From Paenibacillus protaetiae (lineage in GTDB: Bacteria; Bacillota; Bacilli; Paenibacillales; Paenibacillaceae), in NCBI RefSeq assembly GCF_004135365.1, contig NZ_CP035492.1, forward strand, positions 3,220,001 to 3,284,000: DNA of 64,000 nucleotides. The letters are read 5' to 3'. The position numbers and the translations under genes were made by a program. Under the pieces are notes generated by a model that saw only the letters and a list, made by a program, of their open reading frames with translations, was not told the origin of the DNA and did not search any database. This document shows, one piece after another, positions 41,878-50,234 of this stretch. Within the stretch, counting starts at the first letter, position 1. Every line of letters begins with the position of its first letter.

Positions 41878-43280
41878 TGGAGAAAATAAAATCGTTTGCG
41901 CTTGTTGCGCTTGTCGCACTTAGCCTGGTGCAATCCTTTCTGCTCATGTACAGCCCGCCGATGCTGGGAGCGACTGTGCGGACGGACCAGGATTATATCA
42001 ATACCGAACCGATGGGTTCGGTGCTTGGCGTCGAGCAGGTGATCTTCCCGGATGAGATGGTGCTCCATTTTGGCAAAAACGAGCACACCGTGCTGTACCC
42101 GGGTACCACGTTTTACGACATGATTTTGAAAGAGCGGATTCAAGGGCGCGAGTTCAAAAGCTTCCAGCGCAGTCCCGCCAATGTGCTGAACTGGAACGAA
42201 ATCCGGAAAAATGATATCGGAGTGGAGCTTCGTTTTGACGTAGGCATTCCGGTAGAGCTGCTCCAGAAGCTGCTCAAGCTGAAGGGCGACCTGCTGTTTC
42301 TGCAGGATACGATCGACCGGATCTGGATTTTCAAGACGGAAGGCACGGAGGAAGTGCGCACCTTCTTTTTCAGCGCGGACGGCAAAACGGTGTACGAATC
42401 GCTGCAGGCGGATCTCACCGTTCGCGACGTACAGGATTATGTCGGGTTCGGCCAATACCAAACCCGGTATTCCATTACTTCCGACGGCATCTATGTGCCG
42501 GATAAGCCGGTTCGTGCGGTGCAGTCGCTGTATCCGTATTCGACGTATCCGCCTGAGCTGATGCAGCGCAACCTGTTTTTTGACCCAAGCACTACACGTG
42601 CGGTAGAAGGCCGCAACGGTTCGAAAATTTATACCGACGGCAAAAGAGGGCTGCAAGTACAACAGGATTCGACCTGGATCAGCTTCACCGACCCGGCCGC
42701 GCCGCAAAGCGGTGCGGATGTGCTGAGCGACAACTTCTATGCTGCGGTAGAGTTCGTGAATACGCATGGCGGCTGGGATGGCAGCTACCGGTTCTCGACG
42801 CTGCAGGACGGCTTGGACGGTTCGGTCGTGGAGTTCCAGCAGTATTTGGAAAGCTATCCGATCCTATCGCCTCCGGGATTTCAATACGGCGAAATGCGCC
42901 TGCTGCTGCAGCAGGGCACGGTGACGGAATACAACCGCTCGCTCATTACGCTTGCCGATCAGCCGTCGGACCGCCAGCAGCGCTGGCTTCCGGGCGGCTC
43001 TGAGCTGCAAAGCGCTTTGCAAAGCTATGACCGGCGCTCCGAGGTTAGTGCGCTGTATCCGGCGGTGCAGGCGGTACAGCGCGAGGAAGGGAAAATTTTG
43101 TTTGTGCCGATCTGGGCGGTGCGGCTGAAGGACGGCTCCCAGCATGCCCTGATGGATGCATATCCGGCCGGCTATACCCCGGCCAATACGGACGGCACTG
43201 CCGGTGATCCCGCGAGCAGCGGGGCGACCGATGATTCGAAAGACGGCAAACCGGAGGTGAGCGGACATGGACTGGGGTAG
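41874..43280 (+). CDS. yycH: WalK accessory protein YycH (WalH)
   Basis: 468 residues with a single N-terminal membrane helix ([20 protein letters not shown]) and a large extracellular YycH fold; it holds WalK in check together with YycI in B. subtilis. A low-complexity Gly/Asp/Ser-rich tail occupies the last 35 residues. The start overlaps walK by 4 bp, and the end overlaps yycI by 14 bp. Confidence 0.93.
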   Translation: MMEKIKSFALVALVALSLVQSFLLMYSPPMLGATVRTDQDYINTEPMGSVLGVEQVIFPDEMVLHFGKNEHTVLYPGTTFYDMILKERIQGREFKSFQRSPANVLNWNEIRKNDIGVELRFDVGIPVELLQKLLKLKGDLLFLQDTIDRIWIFKTEGTEEVRTFFFSADGKTVYESLQADLTVRDVQDYVGFGQYQTRYSITSDGIYVPDKPVRAVQSLYPYSTYPPELMQRNLFFDPSTTRAVEGRNGSKIYTDGKRGLQVQQDSTWISFTDPAAPQSGADVLSDNFYAAVEFVNTHGGWDGSYRFSTLQDGLDGSVVEFQQYLESYPILSPPGFQYGEMRLLLQQGTVTEYNRSLITLADQPSDRQQRWLPGGSELQSALQSYDRRSEVSALYPAVQAVQREEGKILFVPIWAVRLKDGSQHALMDAYPAGYTPANTDGTAGDPASSGATDDSKDGKPEVSGHGLG

Positions 43281-44076
43281 GGCAAAAAGCATTCTGATCT
43301 TTGCCTTTTTGCTGCTGAATTTGCTGCTCGGCTATCAGCTGGTCGAAAATATACGCGACCAGCTGCATGCGAACAGCAATTCCGCCGAACTGCCCAGCGA
43401 AACGGTCAGCTTGATGAAGCTAAAGCATATCGAGCTGTCCGCCGCTCTTCCGCTGGATACGCCAAAGCTGCGCGACCTGACTTACTCGCTGAAAAGCGAA
43501 CAGGATCATGAGGAAAAGCAGCTGGAGAAGCCGGTCGATACGCGGGTTGTATTCTCGGCATCGGAGCTGAAGGATAAGCTGGGCGACCAAATTCCGGATT
43601 TGGACCAGTATATGCTCGATTCGATGATGAGCACGGATCATACGTTTGTGCTGAACCGCGTGGCGGACGGCCGCCCGATGTTCGACGTCAGGCTGGAGCT
43701 GCTGTACAGCAACCAGAAAATTACGGCCTACCGCCAGGCGCAGGTCGGACTGATCAGCGGCGGTGAAACACGCGGGCAAGCGGTATTGTCGGCGGCGCAG
43801 GTGGTGGCGAACCTCGTGGAAAAATATTTGCCGAACGGGGCGGTTATTACCGATGTGGAGCTTGGCTACCACGGGCAAATATTTGATTCGGAGACGCAGG
43901 TGGCCGCACCGTCCTGGCGTGTGCTTCTGGAGGATGGGCCGCCGTATTACGTAGACGCGATCAGCGGCAAGGTGGCGACCGACAGCGGCTCGCAGGCCGA
44001 TGACGGAACGGCGGACGGGGAAAGCGGGCAATTGAAGCCGGAGCCGGAAGACGGCGGCAGCGGAGGCGCAGAGTAA
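43267..44076 (+). CDS. yycI: WalK accessory protein YycI (WalI)
   Basis: 269 residues, one N-terminal membrane segment (DWGRAKSILIFAFLLLNLLL) and a YycI/YycH-like extracellular domain (about 100-245). The C-terminal 25 residues are acidic, Gly/Ser-rich and probably disordered, an extension also seen in YycH here. Coupled to yycH by a 14-bp overlap. Confidence 0.92.
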   Translation: MDWGRAKSILIFAFLLLNLLLGYQLVENIRDQLHANSNSAELPSETVSLMKLKHIELSAALPLDTPKLRDLTYSLKSEQDHEEKQLEKPVDTRVVFSASELKDKLGDQIPDLDQYMLDSMMSTDHTFVLNRVADGRPMFDVRLELLYSNQKITAYRQAQVGLISGGETRGQAVLSAAQVVANLVEKYLPNGAVITDVELGYHGQIFDSETQVAAPSWRVLLEDGPPYYVDAISGKVATDSGSQADDGTADGESGQLKPEPEDGGSGGAE

Positions 44077-44202
44077 TGGGTTGTGCCTCCGCGGGCATTG
44101 TCGTCAGGAGGGCAGATTACCTTCGTGCTTCGCGGGTCGTTGCAGGCTGGAAGTGCAAACCAGTTTTGAAATAAAATATAGCTTGGCAGAATGGGCGGGG
44201 TG

Positions 44203-44252
44203 AATCACACTTATAGAACGGGAAACCTTCGGGTGATTCTGTAAGCGTGATT
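44203..44252. repeat. Imperfect inverted repeat between yycI and walJ
   Basis: AATCACACTTATAGAA (44203-44218) pairs with TTCTGTAAGCGTGATT (44237-44252), matching 14 of 16 positions, with an inner GGGAAACCTTCGGG. There is no T-tract, so it is not a classical terminator. It occupies most of the 274-bp gap before walJ. Confidence 0.55.
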
Positions 44253-44350
44253 GACTCCGCTTAGCTTCCTACTTGCAGCAGGTTCCCCTTATAGCAGGGA
44301 GAGCGGGCTGCGAGAATCGGGAGATGAAGAGAGGATTGGGCGAGGGAAGC

Positions 44351-45157
44351 ATGGGATTACAATTTACAGTGCTGGCGAGCGGTTCGACCGGCAATGCGAC
44401 CATTATCCATAATGGCGACAAAATGATTATGGTAGACGCGGGGCTAAGCGTCAAAAAGCTGGAGGAGCTCATGCTGGAGCGAGGCGTCCGCGGGCATCAG
44501 CTGGATGCTTTGTTCGTAACGCATGAGCATTCCGACCATATTAAAGGGCTGGGCGCTTTTGCGCGCAAGCATGATTTGCAAGTGTTCGCCAATGAAGCGA
44601 CCTGGGGAGCGATGGAGCGCCATGTCGGCAAAATCGCGCCGGAGAAGCGTGTTGTCATGCAAACCGGCGAAGCCGTCCTTATCGGCTCGATGGAGGTTCA
44701 ATCCTATCCGATTTCGCATGATGCGGCGGAGCCGGTCGGATATACGTTTACCGAATACGGAGAGAAGCTGGCGCTTGCAACCGATCTTGGTTATATGAGC
44801 GATAAAGTGAAAAAGCATATTATCGATTCGGACGTATTGGTGCTGGAATCGAATCATGATACCGAAATGCTCCGCATGGGGCGTTATCCGTGGAATATTA
44901 AGCGCCGGATTTTAAGCGATGTCGGCCATTTGTCCAATGTGGCGGCGGGCGAAGCGTTATGCGAGCTGCTGACCGACCGTACGAAGCGGGTGTATCTGGC
45001 CCATTTGAGCCTGGATCACAATATGATGGATTTGGCGATGATGACGGTCCAGTCTGTGCTGGAAGATCGCGGCCTTTTTTTCAAAAAGGACGAGTTCCCG
45101 CTGCGCCCAACCTATCATGACCGTCCTACGCCATGGGATGAAGTGAAGCGGAAATAA
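44351..45157 (+). CDS. walJ: Metallo-beta-lactamase fold exonuclease WalJ (YycJ)
   Basis: 268 residues from the ATG at 44351 (MGLQFTVLASGSTGNATIIH); the longer frame from 44273 lacks a good site. The zinc motif THEHSDH is near residue 58. Homologues in Firmicutes are linked to mismatch repair and to cell-wall/division coordination. The order walRK-yycHI-walJ-htrA is conserved from Bacillus. Its 3' end overlaps a convergent small gene by 32 bp. Confidence 0.94.
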   Translation: MGLQFTVLASGSTGNATIIHNGDKMIMVDAGLSVKKLEELMLERGVRGHQLDALFVTHEHSDHIKGLGAFARKHDLQVFANEATWGAMERHVGKIAPEKRVVMQTGEAVLIGSMEVQSYPISHDAAEPVGYTFTEYGEKLALATDLGYMSDKVKKHIIDSDVLVLESNHDTEMLRMGRYPWNIKRRILSDVGHLSNVAAGEALCELLTDRTKRVYLAHLSLDHNMMDLAMMTVQSVLEDRGLFFKKDEFPLRPTYHDRPTPWDEVKRK

Positions 45158-45344
45158 TTGACTCCAGCTGGGCGTCGATTGATTCGGCCTTGCGGGAGAG
45201 CTCTTCCTGCGTGAACAAACCTTTATCAATAAGCAGCTCTACGATTGCGCTTAATGTTAGCACTGTCTGGTAATGCTCTTCTTTCATGTCGGCAAGCTTG
45301 GCGGCAAGCTCGACTTGCTCCCATGCGGATGGTTTGGATGGCAT
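45126..45344 (-). CDS. Small hypothetical protein convergent with walJ
   Basis: 72 residues, charged and probably helical (MPSKPSAWEQVELAAKLADM, then IVELLIDKGLFTQEELSRKA). AAGGAGAG precedes the ATG at 45344 by 9 bases, the main reason for calling it real. It shares 32 bp with the end of walJ. The sequence LIDKGLFTQEEL resembles a short helical module seen in several small Bacillales proteins, but no family can be named. Confidence 0.65.
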   Translation of the reverse strand: MPSKPSAWEQVELAAKLADMKEEHYQTVLTLSAIVELLIDKGLFTQEELSRKAESIDAQLESIISASLHPMA

Positions 45345-45513
45345 TGCGGCATCTCTCCTTTTTTAACGGACTCTATTATTATTGTAGGTTAATCTTCCGA
45401 AATTATTCTTAAATGCTTGTACAAGCATACATTTATAGAAAAGATTGTGATCCGCAAGGCGGATAGAATGAACGGCGATTCCGGGAACGGGACTGAAAGG
45501 GGCGTTTTGTCTA

Positions 45514-46803
45514 ATGAGTTTGTTTAAAGATGATTTCTATTCCACGAAAGTATCCAAGCGCGCCCGAACCCGATTGTCCCGGAATGAGGATCTGTTTCCG
45601 AAACGAAGCAAAGGGCAAAAGCAGCAGCCGAACTGGTCGAACATCCGGATTGCGTTTGTTTCCTCGCTGATCAGCTCGGTCGCTGTCGTTCTTATTTTTA
45701 TAGCGGTGTTTGGCACTTTTGGCAGCTCAAGGTCAGGCGGCAGCCCACACGTGGCTTCAGGGGCGGCTTCGGCCGATCCGTCGGAACGGACGGTGCAAGC
45801 ATCCGCGAAGGTAGGACCGGCGGTAGTCAGCGTCATTAATGAGCAGACTGCATTGGACGGGAATAAGGACGGTTCGGCGAAGCAGCCTTCCATGGAGGAA
45901 GCGGGCGTTGGCTCGGGCATTATATTTAAGAAACAAGACGGCAAAGCGTACATTATGACGAACTATCATGTCGTGCAGGGCGCGGAGAAGGTGCAGGTCG
46001 TGCTGGATACGAACGAGAAGCGCGAAGCGCAAATTGTCGGCATGGACCAGATTACCGATCTGGCCGTATTATCGCTGGATGCTCAGGGGATTGATACGGT
46101 GGCCGAAATGGGCGATTCGTCCAAGCTCCGTCCGGCTGAATATGTGCTCGCCATCGGCAATGCGCTTGGTTTAGGCGAATCGCTGTCTATGGGAATTGTA
46201 AGCAAAACGCAGCAAATGGTGCCGGTGTCGCTGAACCAGGACGGCCATATCGACTGGGAGCAGGAAGTGATTCAGGTCGATGCGTCGATCAACCAGGGCA
46301 ACAGCGGCGGGCCGCTTATTGATCTGGACGGCAGGGTGGTTGGCATCAACAGCATGAAGATCAGCGATTTTGGCGTAGAAGGCATCGGTTTCGCCATTCC
46401 GATCAATGTGGCGATGCCGATTGTGGAGACGCTGATGGAGAAAGGTTACGTGCCCCGCCCGTATTTGGGCGTGTATACGCTGGATCTGGATCAATATGCC
46501 GACCAAGCCGACAGCAGCGATGCGAAAGGTGCGGACGGCAAAGACACGCTGAAGCTGCCGGATGAAGTGTACAGCGGCGTTATCGTGCTGGAGGCAGTTG
46601 GGCCGGCGAAAGATGCGGGGTTGAAATACAACGACGTCATCGTGAAGCTCGACGGCAAGCCAATCGGCAGCACGAAGGAGCTGCGCCAATACTTGTACGG
46701 CTCCAAAAAAATCGGCGACTCGATTGAAGTGACCTATTACCGCGACGGCAAAGAAAAGACTGTGTCTTATACGCTGGGCGAAAACACCGGCGAAGACGAC
46801 TAG
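45514..46803 (+). CDS. htrA: HtrA-family trypsin-like serine protease with PDZ domain
   Basis: 429 residues. A membrane helix (about 48-72) is followed by a trypsin-like domain with the His of TNYHVVQGAE, the Asp of QITDLAVLSLD and the nucleophile in INQGNSGGPLID (about residue 270), and a C-terminal PDZ domain (about 320-425, with VGPAKDAGLKYNDVIVKLDG). Degrades misfolded exported proteins. Position after walJ corresponds to B. subtilis yyxA/htrC. Confidence 0.95.
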   Translation: MSLFKDDFYSTKVSKRARTRLSRNEDLFPKRSKGQKQQPNWSNIRIAFVSSLISSVAVVLIFIAVFGTFGSSRSGGSPHVASGAASADPSERTVQASAKVGPAVVSVINEQTALDGNKDGSAKQPSMEEAGVGSGIIFKKQDGKAYIMTNYHVVQGAEKVQVVLDTNEKREAQIVGMDQITDLAVLSLDAQGIDTVAEMGDSSKLRPAEYVLAIGNALGLGESLSMGIVSKTQQMVPVSLNQDGHIDWEQEVIQVDASINQGNSGGPLIDLDGRVVGINSMKISDFGVEGIGFAIPINVAMPIVETLMEKGYVPRPYLGVYTLDLDQYADQADSSDAKGADGKDTLKLPDEVYSGVIVLEAVGPAKDAGLKYNDVIVKLDGKPIGSTKELRQYLYGSKKIGDSIEVTYYRDGKEKTVSYTLGENTGEDD

Positions 46804-47090
46804 GCGGCGCGGCCTGGGCGTGAAGGGAGCGGCGCGCTGGAGTTGGCGATCGTGCAGCGCACGGTGCGTGGAGTGGTGTGACCGGCCGGGGCCGGTGAGG
46901 GCGGGACGCCGCATCGCGGCTATGGCGGGTGTGGTGACATAAAAAGTCGCATGGCTGCTTCGTGCATTAGCGCATGGAGCAATGTAACGTGGCGATTTGA
47001 TTTGATGCCACTTGTGTGGTGCGTGGCGCCGACGATGCTGTACATCGGTGCAGCCAGGGTTGCTGCACGCGGTGCGGCGATGGTTTCAAA
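46804..47090. other. GC-rich gene-less spacer
   Basis: G-rich on the plus strand with many GTG and GCG triplets; all plus frames are soon blocked and none has a ribosome binding site. It resembles in composition the spacer on the far side of the esterase gene. Nothing else recognised. Confidence 0.6.
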
Positions 47091-47141
47091 AGAGGTTGGC
47101 AGAAGCTGCGACGGCAGGCTTTTGCCAACCTCTCTTTTTTT
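47091..47141 (+). terminator. Terminator upstream of the esterase gene
   Basis: Eleven-base stem AGAGGTTGGCA/TGCCAACCTCT, a 21-base loop and seven T. It may end htrA transcription nearly 290 bp past its stop. Confidence 0.85.
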
Positions 47142-47250
47142 GGATATGGGGCAGCAGAGGAGTATCTTAAAGGAAGTGGATTGAGCAAACGGAGCAAAGT
47201 AGTGTATGGTAAAAGCAGTGTGTAATGAGCTGCCGAAGGGGCGTGAAAGT

Positions 47251-48201
47251 ATGAACGCAATTGAGAAACGGATCGAGGAGCTGTACCGGTACAATCCGGA
47301 CCTGCAGCCTCCGAGCGATTTGGAGCAATTCTGGAATAATACGCTGGAGACGGCCGAGCAGCGGAAGCCGGTAGGGCAGCGGGTGAAGACGGAAACGCCT
47401 TTTGCCGCGGTGGATGCGTACCATGTGACGTATGAAGGTTACGACCATACACCGATCAAAGGCTGGTACATCGTGCCGAAGTTTGTGCAGGCACAAGGCC
47501 TGCCTTGCGTGGTGGTATTCCACGGCTATACCGGCGGCAAAAGCTACCCCGAGCATTATGCCGACTGGCTGCTGATGGGGATGGCTGTGCTTGCGGTTGA
47601 TGTGCGGGGGCAAGGCGGAGAAACGGGCAACCGGATGGACAGCGATTACGGCATGATCAAGGGCTGGGTGACGCAGGGCATCCTGGACAAGGAGAAAAGC
47701 TACTACAAAGCGATTGCTGTAGACGCGGTAAAAGCAATCGAGTGGGCGGCGATTCAGCCGGAGGTGGATGCTTCGCGCATCGCGGTGTGCGGCGACAGCC
47801 AGGGCGGGGGCATAAGCCTGCTTGCCGCGGCGTTAAGCATGACGCCGGCTGTGGCGGTGGCCAATATCCCGAACATGTGCCATATGGATTTCGGGATTCT
47901 TAACTCCACCGGCTCTTTAACGGAGGCGGCGGAGTTCGTGCACCGTTTTCCGCAGCATTTGGACAAGGTGCTGAATACGCTCAGCTATTTTGACATGGTG
48001 CATTTGGCGCGGCGCATCGAGATCCCCGTCATGGTTTCGGCCGGGCTGAAGGATACGGTGTGCCTGCCGGAGACGGTGTTCGCTGCATACAACCGCATCC
48101 CGTCGGAAAAAATCCTCAACATCTACCCGTTCACCGGGCATAGTGTTGGCGATCATCAGAAGCGGCAAGCGTACGAGTTTGTGAAGCGGCATTTGATTTG
48201 A
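47251..48201 (+). CDS. Acetyl xylan esterase / cephalosporin-C deacetylase family (AXE1)
   Basis: 316 residues from the ATG at 47251 (MNAIEKRIEELYRYNPDLQP). An alpha/beta hydrolase of carbohydrate esterase family 7: VVVFHGYTGG and DVRGQGG precede the nucleophile elbow GDSQGGG near residue 183, Asp in GLKDTVC near 270 and His in FTGHSVGDH near 298. Removes acetyl groups from xylo-oligosaccharides. No signal peptide, so it is cytoplasmic. It stands between htrA and yyzF, which are close neighbours in B. subtilis, flanked by GC-rich spacers. Confidence 0.9.
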   Translation: MNAIEKRIEELYRYNPDLQPPSDLEQFWNNTLETAEQRKPVGQRVKTETPFAAVDAYHVTYEGYDHTPIKGWYIVPKFVQAQGLPCVVVFHGYTGGKSYPEHYADWLLMGMAVLAVDVRGQGGETGNRMDSDYGMIKGWVTQGILDKEKSYYKAIAVDAVKAIEWAAIQPEVDASRIAVCGDSQGGGISLLAAALSMTPAVAVANIPNMCHMDFGILNSTGSLTEAAEFVHRFPQHLDKVLNTLSYFDMVHLARRIEIPVMVSAGLKDTVCLPETVFAAYNRIPSEKILNIYPFTGHSVGDHQKRQAYEFVKRHLI

Positions 48202-48756
48202 CCGTGGTGCGCGGTGTGATATGAAGCGGCGAACGCGCACCGCGGGCAGCCCCACGCGGGAAAGGCGAGGGTGTGGTGCGTGCAGGCAAACGCGGCATGA
48301 TGCTGGAGCGGCGTGGTGAGCCGCGCGGGGGCAGTGCCGCATCGTACGGACGTGAGACCACGAAGGTGTGCGGCAGTAGATCCGGTGCTGTATATCGCGG
48401 ATTCGTGACGCAGCGACACAGTGCCGAGTATGCAGTGCATGCAGGGACACGGAGCATCAGCAGGAATAGTCTAGTCTGGCGAAAGGCATGGTGCAGCGAC
48501 AGGTAAAGCGGTGCAGCCCTGCGTTATAGGCGGATCGGGGTCCGCTGTATACGACAGTGCTATGAAATGCACAACAGTATTAGCTGCTGGCATAACATGC
48601 ACGCCAGCTGGATGACAGTGGAAGCAGCTTGCCCTTCACAGAAGCGGGGCAATTCTGCTATGCTAGTACATAACAAGCCGATGCGCCCGTCAGTCACGGC
48701 GGCGAGGGCGCCATAGGCAATCCAACTTACAGCCAAGAAAGAGGAATCGACTATTT
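48202..48756. other. GC-rich gene-less spacer (555 bp)
   Basis: High-GC, GTG/GCG-rich sequence from 48202 to about 48520 with no frame that has a start signal and sensible protein character, then ordinary sequence. AAAGAGGAA before 48757 is the yyzF ribosome binding site. No repeat or RNA recognised. Confidence 0.55.
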
Positions 48757-48924
48757 ATGTATTGTGTGTGCAAAGGACATGTAGAGCTGGCCATTGATAA
48801 ATTCGTGGATGAATTCGAAGACGCCCCGGATATCGTGGACCTGAACAAGACCGAATTCGCGGATTGGGATCCGCCTCGCTGCTGCGATTTGTGTGAGCAA
48901 AACGCGGAGTTTCTGGTCGTCTAG
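48757..48924 (+). CDS. CxxH/CxxC protein (YyzF family)
   Basis: 55 residues. The N-terminal MYCVCKGHVE gives CxCxxH (with a CxxH pair) and the C-terminal CCDLCEQNAE gives CxxC, a likely small zinc protein. Preceded by AAAGAGGAA. In B. subtilis yyzF lies in the same htrA-rlmH neighbourhood. Function unknown. Confidence 0.88.
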   Translation: MYCVCKGHVELAIDKFVDEFEDAPDIVDLNKTEFADWDPPRCCDLCEQNAEFLVV

Positions 48925-48969
48925 CGTGCAGGCACATCATTTCTACTCGAATAATCTGCAAGGCTACAT

Positions 48970-48998
48970 ACTCTCGTCCGGGCGGACGGGAGTTTTTT
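48970..48998 (+). terminator. Terminator after the CxxH/CxxC gene
   Basis: ACTCTCGTCCG pairs with CGGACGGGAGT (one wobble) then seven T. Confidence 0.8.
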
Positions 48999-49161
48999 TC
49001 TGTAAACGTTCATAACTTCATGCCAGAATAGCGGCCAAAGGCCATGGATGTTTTGATAGGCCGAAGAGGCTGGCCGTTTGGCAATCAGCGGACGGCACAC
49101 TTCGCAGGTGGTTTTTTTCCAAGTACAATATAGAAAGTATATACCCAAGGAGTGATTCCCG

Positions 49162-49515
49162 TTGTCGCTGTTCGAAGAGTGGGCTTCTTATTGCTTGTCG
49201 CGTAAAGGAGCGGTGAAAGACTATCCTTTTGGGCTCGATCCGCTGGTCATGAAGGTCGGAGGCAAGATGTTCGCATTGTTGTCGGAAGCGGGCGGCCAGG
49301 TGCACATTTCGCTCAAATGCGAGCCGGAGATGGCCGAGCTGCTTCGCAGCCAACATGAAGCGGTTGTACCGGGCTACCATTTGAACAAGCGGCACTGGAA
49401 TACCGTCACCGTTAACGGTTCGCTGCCGGAAGAGGAAGTGCGGTGGATGATCGACCATTCCTATGCGCTGGTTGTCAAAAGCTTAACTAAAGCGGTGCGC
49501 GAAAGTATCGGTTAG
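49162..49515 (+). CDS. MmcQ/YjbR family protein
   Basis: 117 residues from a TTG with AAGGAGTGA upstream. Sequence features of the YjbR fold are present: CLSRKGAVKDYPFGLDPLVM, KMFALLSEAGGQVHISLKCE and PGYHLNKRHWNTVTVNGSLP. The family is called DNA-binding on structural grounds only. It directly precedes rlmH. Confidence 0.88.
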   Translation: MSLFEEWASYCLSRKGAVKDYPFGLDPLVMKVGGKMFALLSEAGGQVHISLKCEPEMAELLRSQHEAVVPGYHLNKRHWNTVTVNGSLPEEEVRWMIDHSYALVVKSLTKAVRESIG

Positions 49516-49594
49516 AAGCGGGGCCTTCAAGCAAAATGATTAAGCTACCTGTAGAGAACGTTGGAACAATTGCTGGAGCGGGAGGACATCATTG

Positions 49595-50113
49595 ATGCAA
49601 ATACAGATTGTATGTGTGGGAAAGCTGAAAGAAAAATACTGGTCCGACGGCGTGGCTGAATACGCCAAACGGCTTGGCGCGTACGCACGCCTTGATATCC
49701 GTGAGCTGCCGGACGAGAAAACACCGGACTCCATGAGTCCGGCAGAGGAAGAACAGGTGCGAATCCGCGAAGGAGAGCGCATCCTCGGCGTGTTGAAGCC
49801 GGATGCGCACGTTATCGCACTGGCCATTGGCGGCGAGACTTGGTCCAGCGAGCAGCTCGCCGCGCATCTGGACAAGCAAGCCGTATATGGCGGCGGGGCG
49901 GTTTCTTTTGTCATCGGCGGGTCACTCGGGCTGTCGCAAGCGGTGCTGTCCCGCGCCGACAAGAAGCTCAGCTTCGGGCGGATGACTTATCCGCATCAGC
50001 TGATGCGCGTGCTGCTGCTGGAGCAGGTGTACCGGGCGTTTAAGATTAACCGGGGGAACCGTATCATAAGTGACGGTACACAAAATAAGACAGGAAATAA
50101 TACTAGACAGTAA
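49595..50113 (+). CDS. rlmH: 23S rRNA (pseudouridine1915-N3)-methyltransferase RlmH, C-terminus frameshifted
   Basis: SPOUT-fold methyltransferase acting on helix 69 of 23S rRNA. Start at ATG 49595 ([16 protein letters not shown]), GGAGG upstream. The conserved SPOUT knot [20 protein letters not shown] is intact. The protein should end RGEPYHK at the TGA at 50071-50073 (159 residues, normal). As read, the run at 50052-50056 has five G instead of six, so the frame shifts after INRG and continues with 18 unrelated residues to 50113. The final codons double as a candidate integration site. Confidence 0.93.
   Translation: MQIQIVCVGKLKEKYWSDGVAEYAKRLGAYARLDIRELPDEKTPDSMSPAEEEQVRIREGERILGVLKPDAHVIALAIGGETWSSEQLAAHLDKQAVYGGGAVSFVIGGSLGLSQAVLSRADKKLSFGRMTYPHQLMRVLLLEQVYRAFKINRGNRIISDGTQNKTGNNTRQ
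50060..50076 (+). repeat. Candidate attachment site 1 in the rlmH 3' end
   Basis: CGTATCATAAGTGACGG spans the last codons (EPYHK-stop) of rlmH. It is repeated at 53908-53924 with 16 of 17 identical. The TATCATAA core is the one used by staphylococcal SCC elements, which insert at exactly this point of rlmH. A related TCATAAGCGAAC lies at 50139-50150. Confidence 0.65.
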
Positions 50114-50156
50114 CTTCATTAACAGAATAACTGCAACGTCATAAGCGAACAATTGT

Positions 50157-50186
50157 TTGACTAATCTAATAGAGTTGAAATATAAT
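50157..50186 (+). promoter_or_regulatory. Sigma-A promoter of the methyltransferase gene
   Basis: TTGACT at 50157-50162, an 18-base spacer, TATAAT at 50181-50186, about 48 bp before the ATG. The N-terminal HTH of the methyltransferase could repress it. Confidence 0.7.
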
Positions 50187-50234
50187 ACCCTTAATAAGTT
50201 AAATAAATAATTTAACTCTTTCGGAGGGTTATCG

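Noticed and set aside
40798-42767. Two long frames antisense to walK and yycH
   Set aside because: Low-complexity Arg/Gln/His-rich translations opposite certain genes, without start signals.
48202-48520. Possible genes on either strand of the GC-rich spacer
   Set aside because: The open frames give Arg/His/Pro-rich sequence without start sites or coding character.
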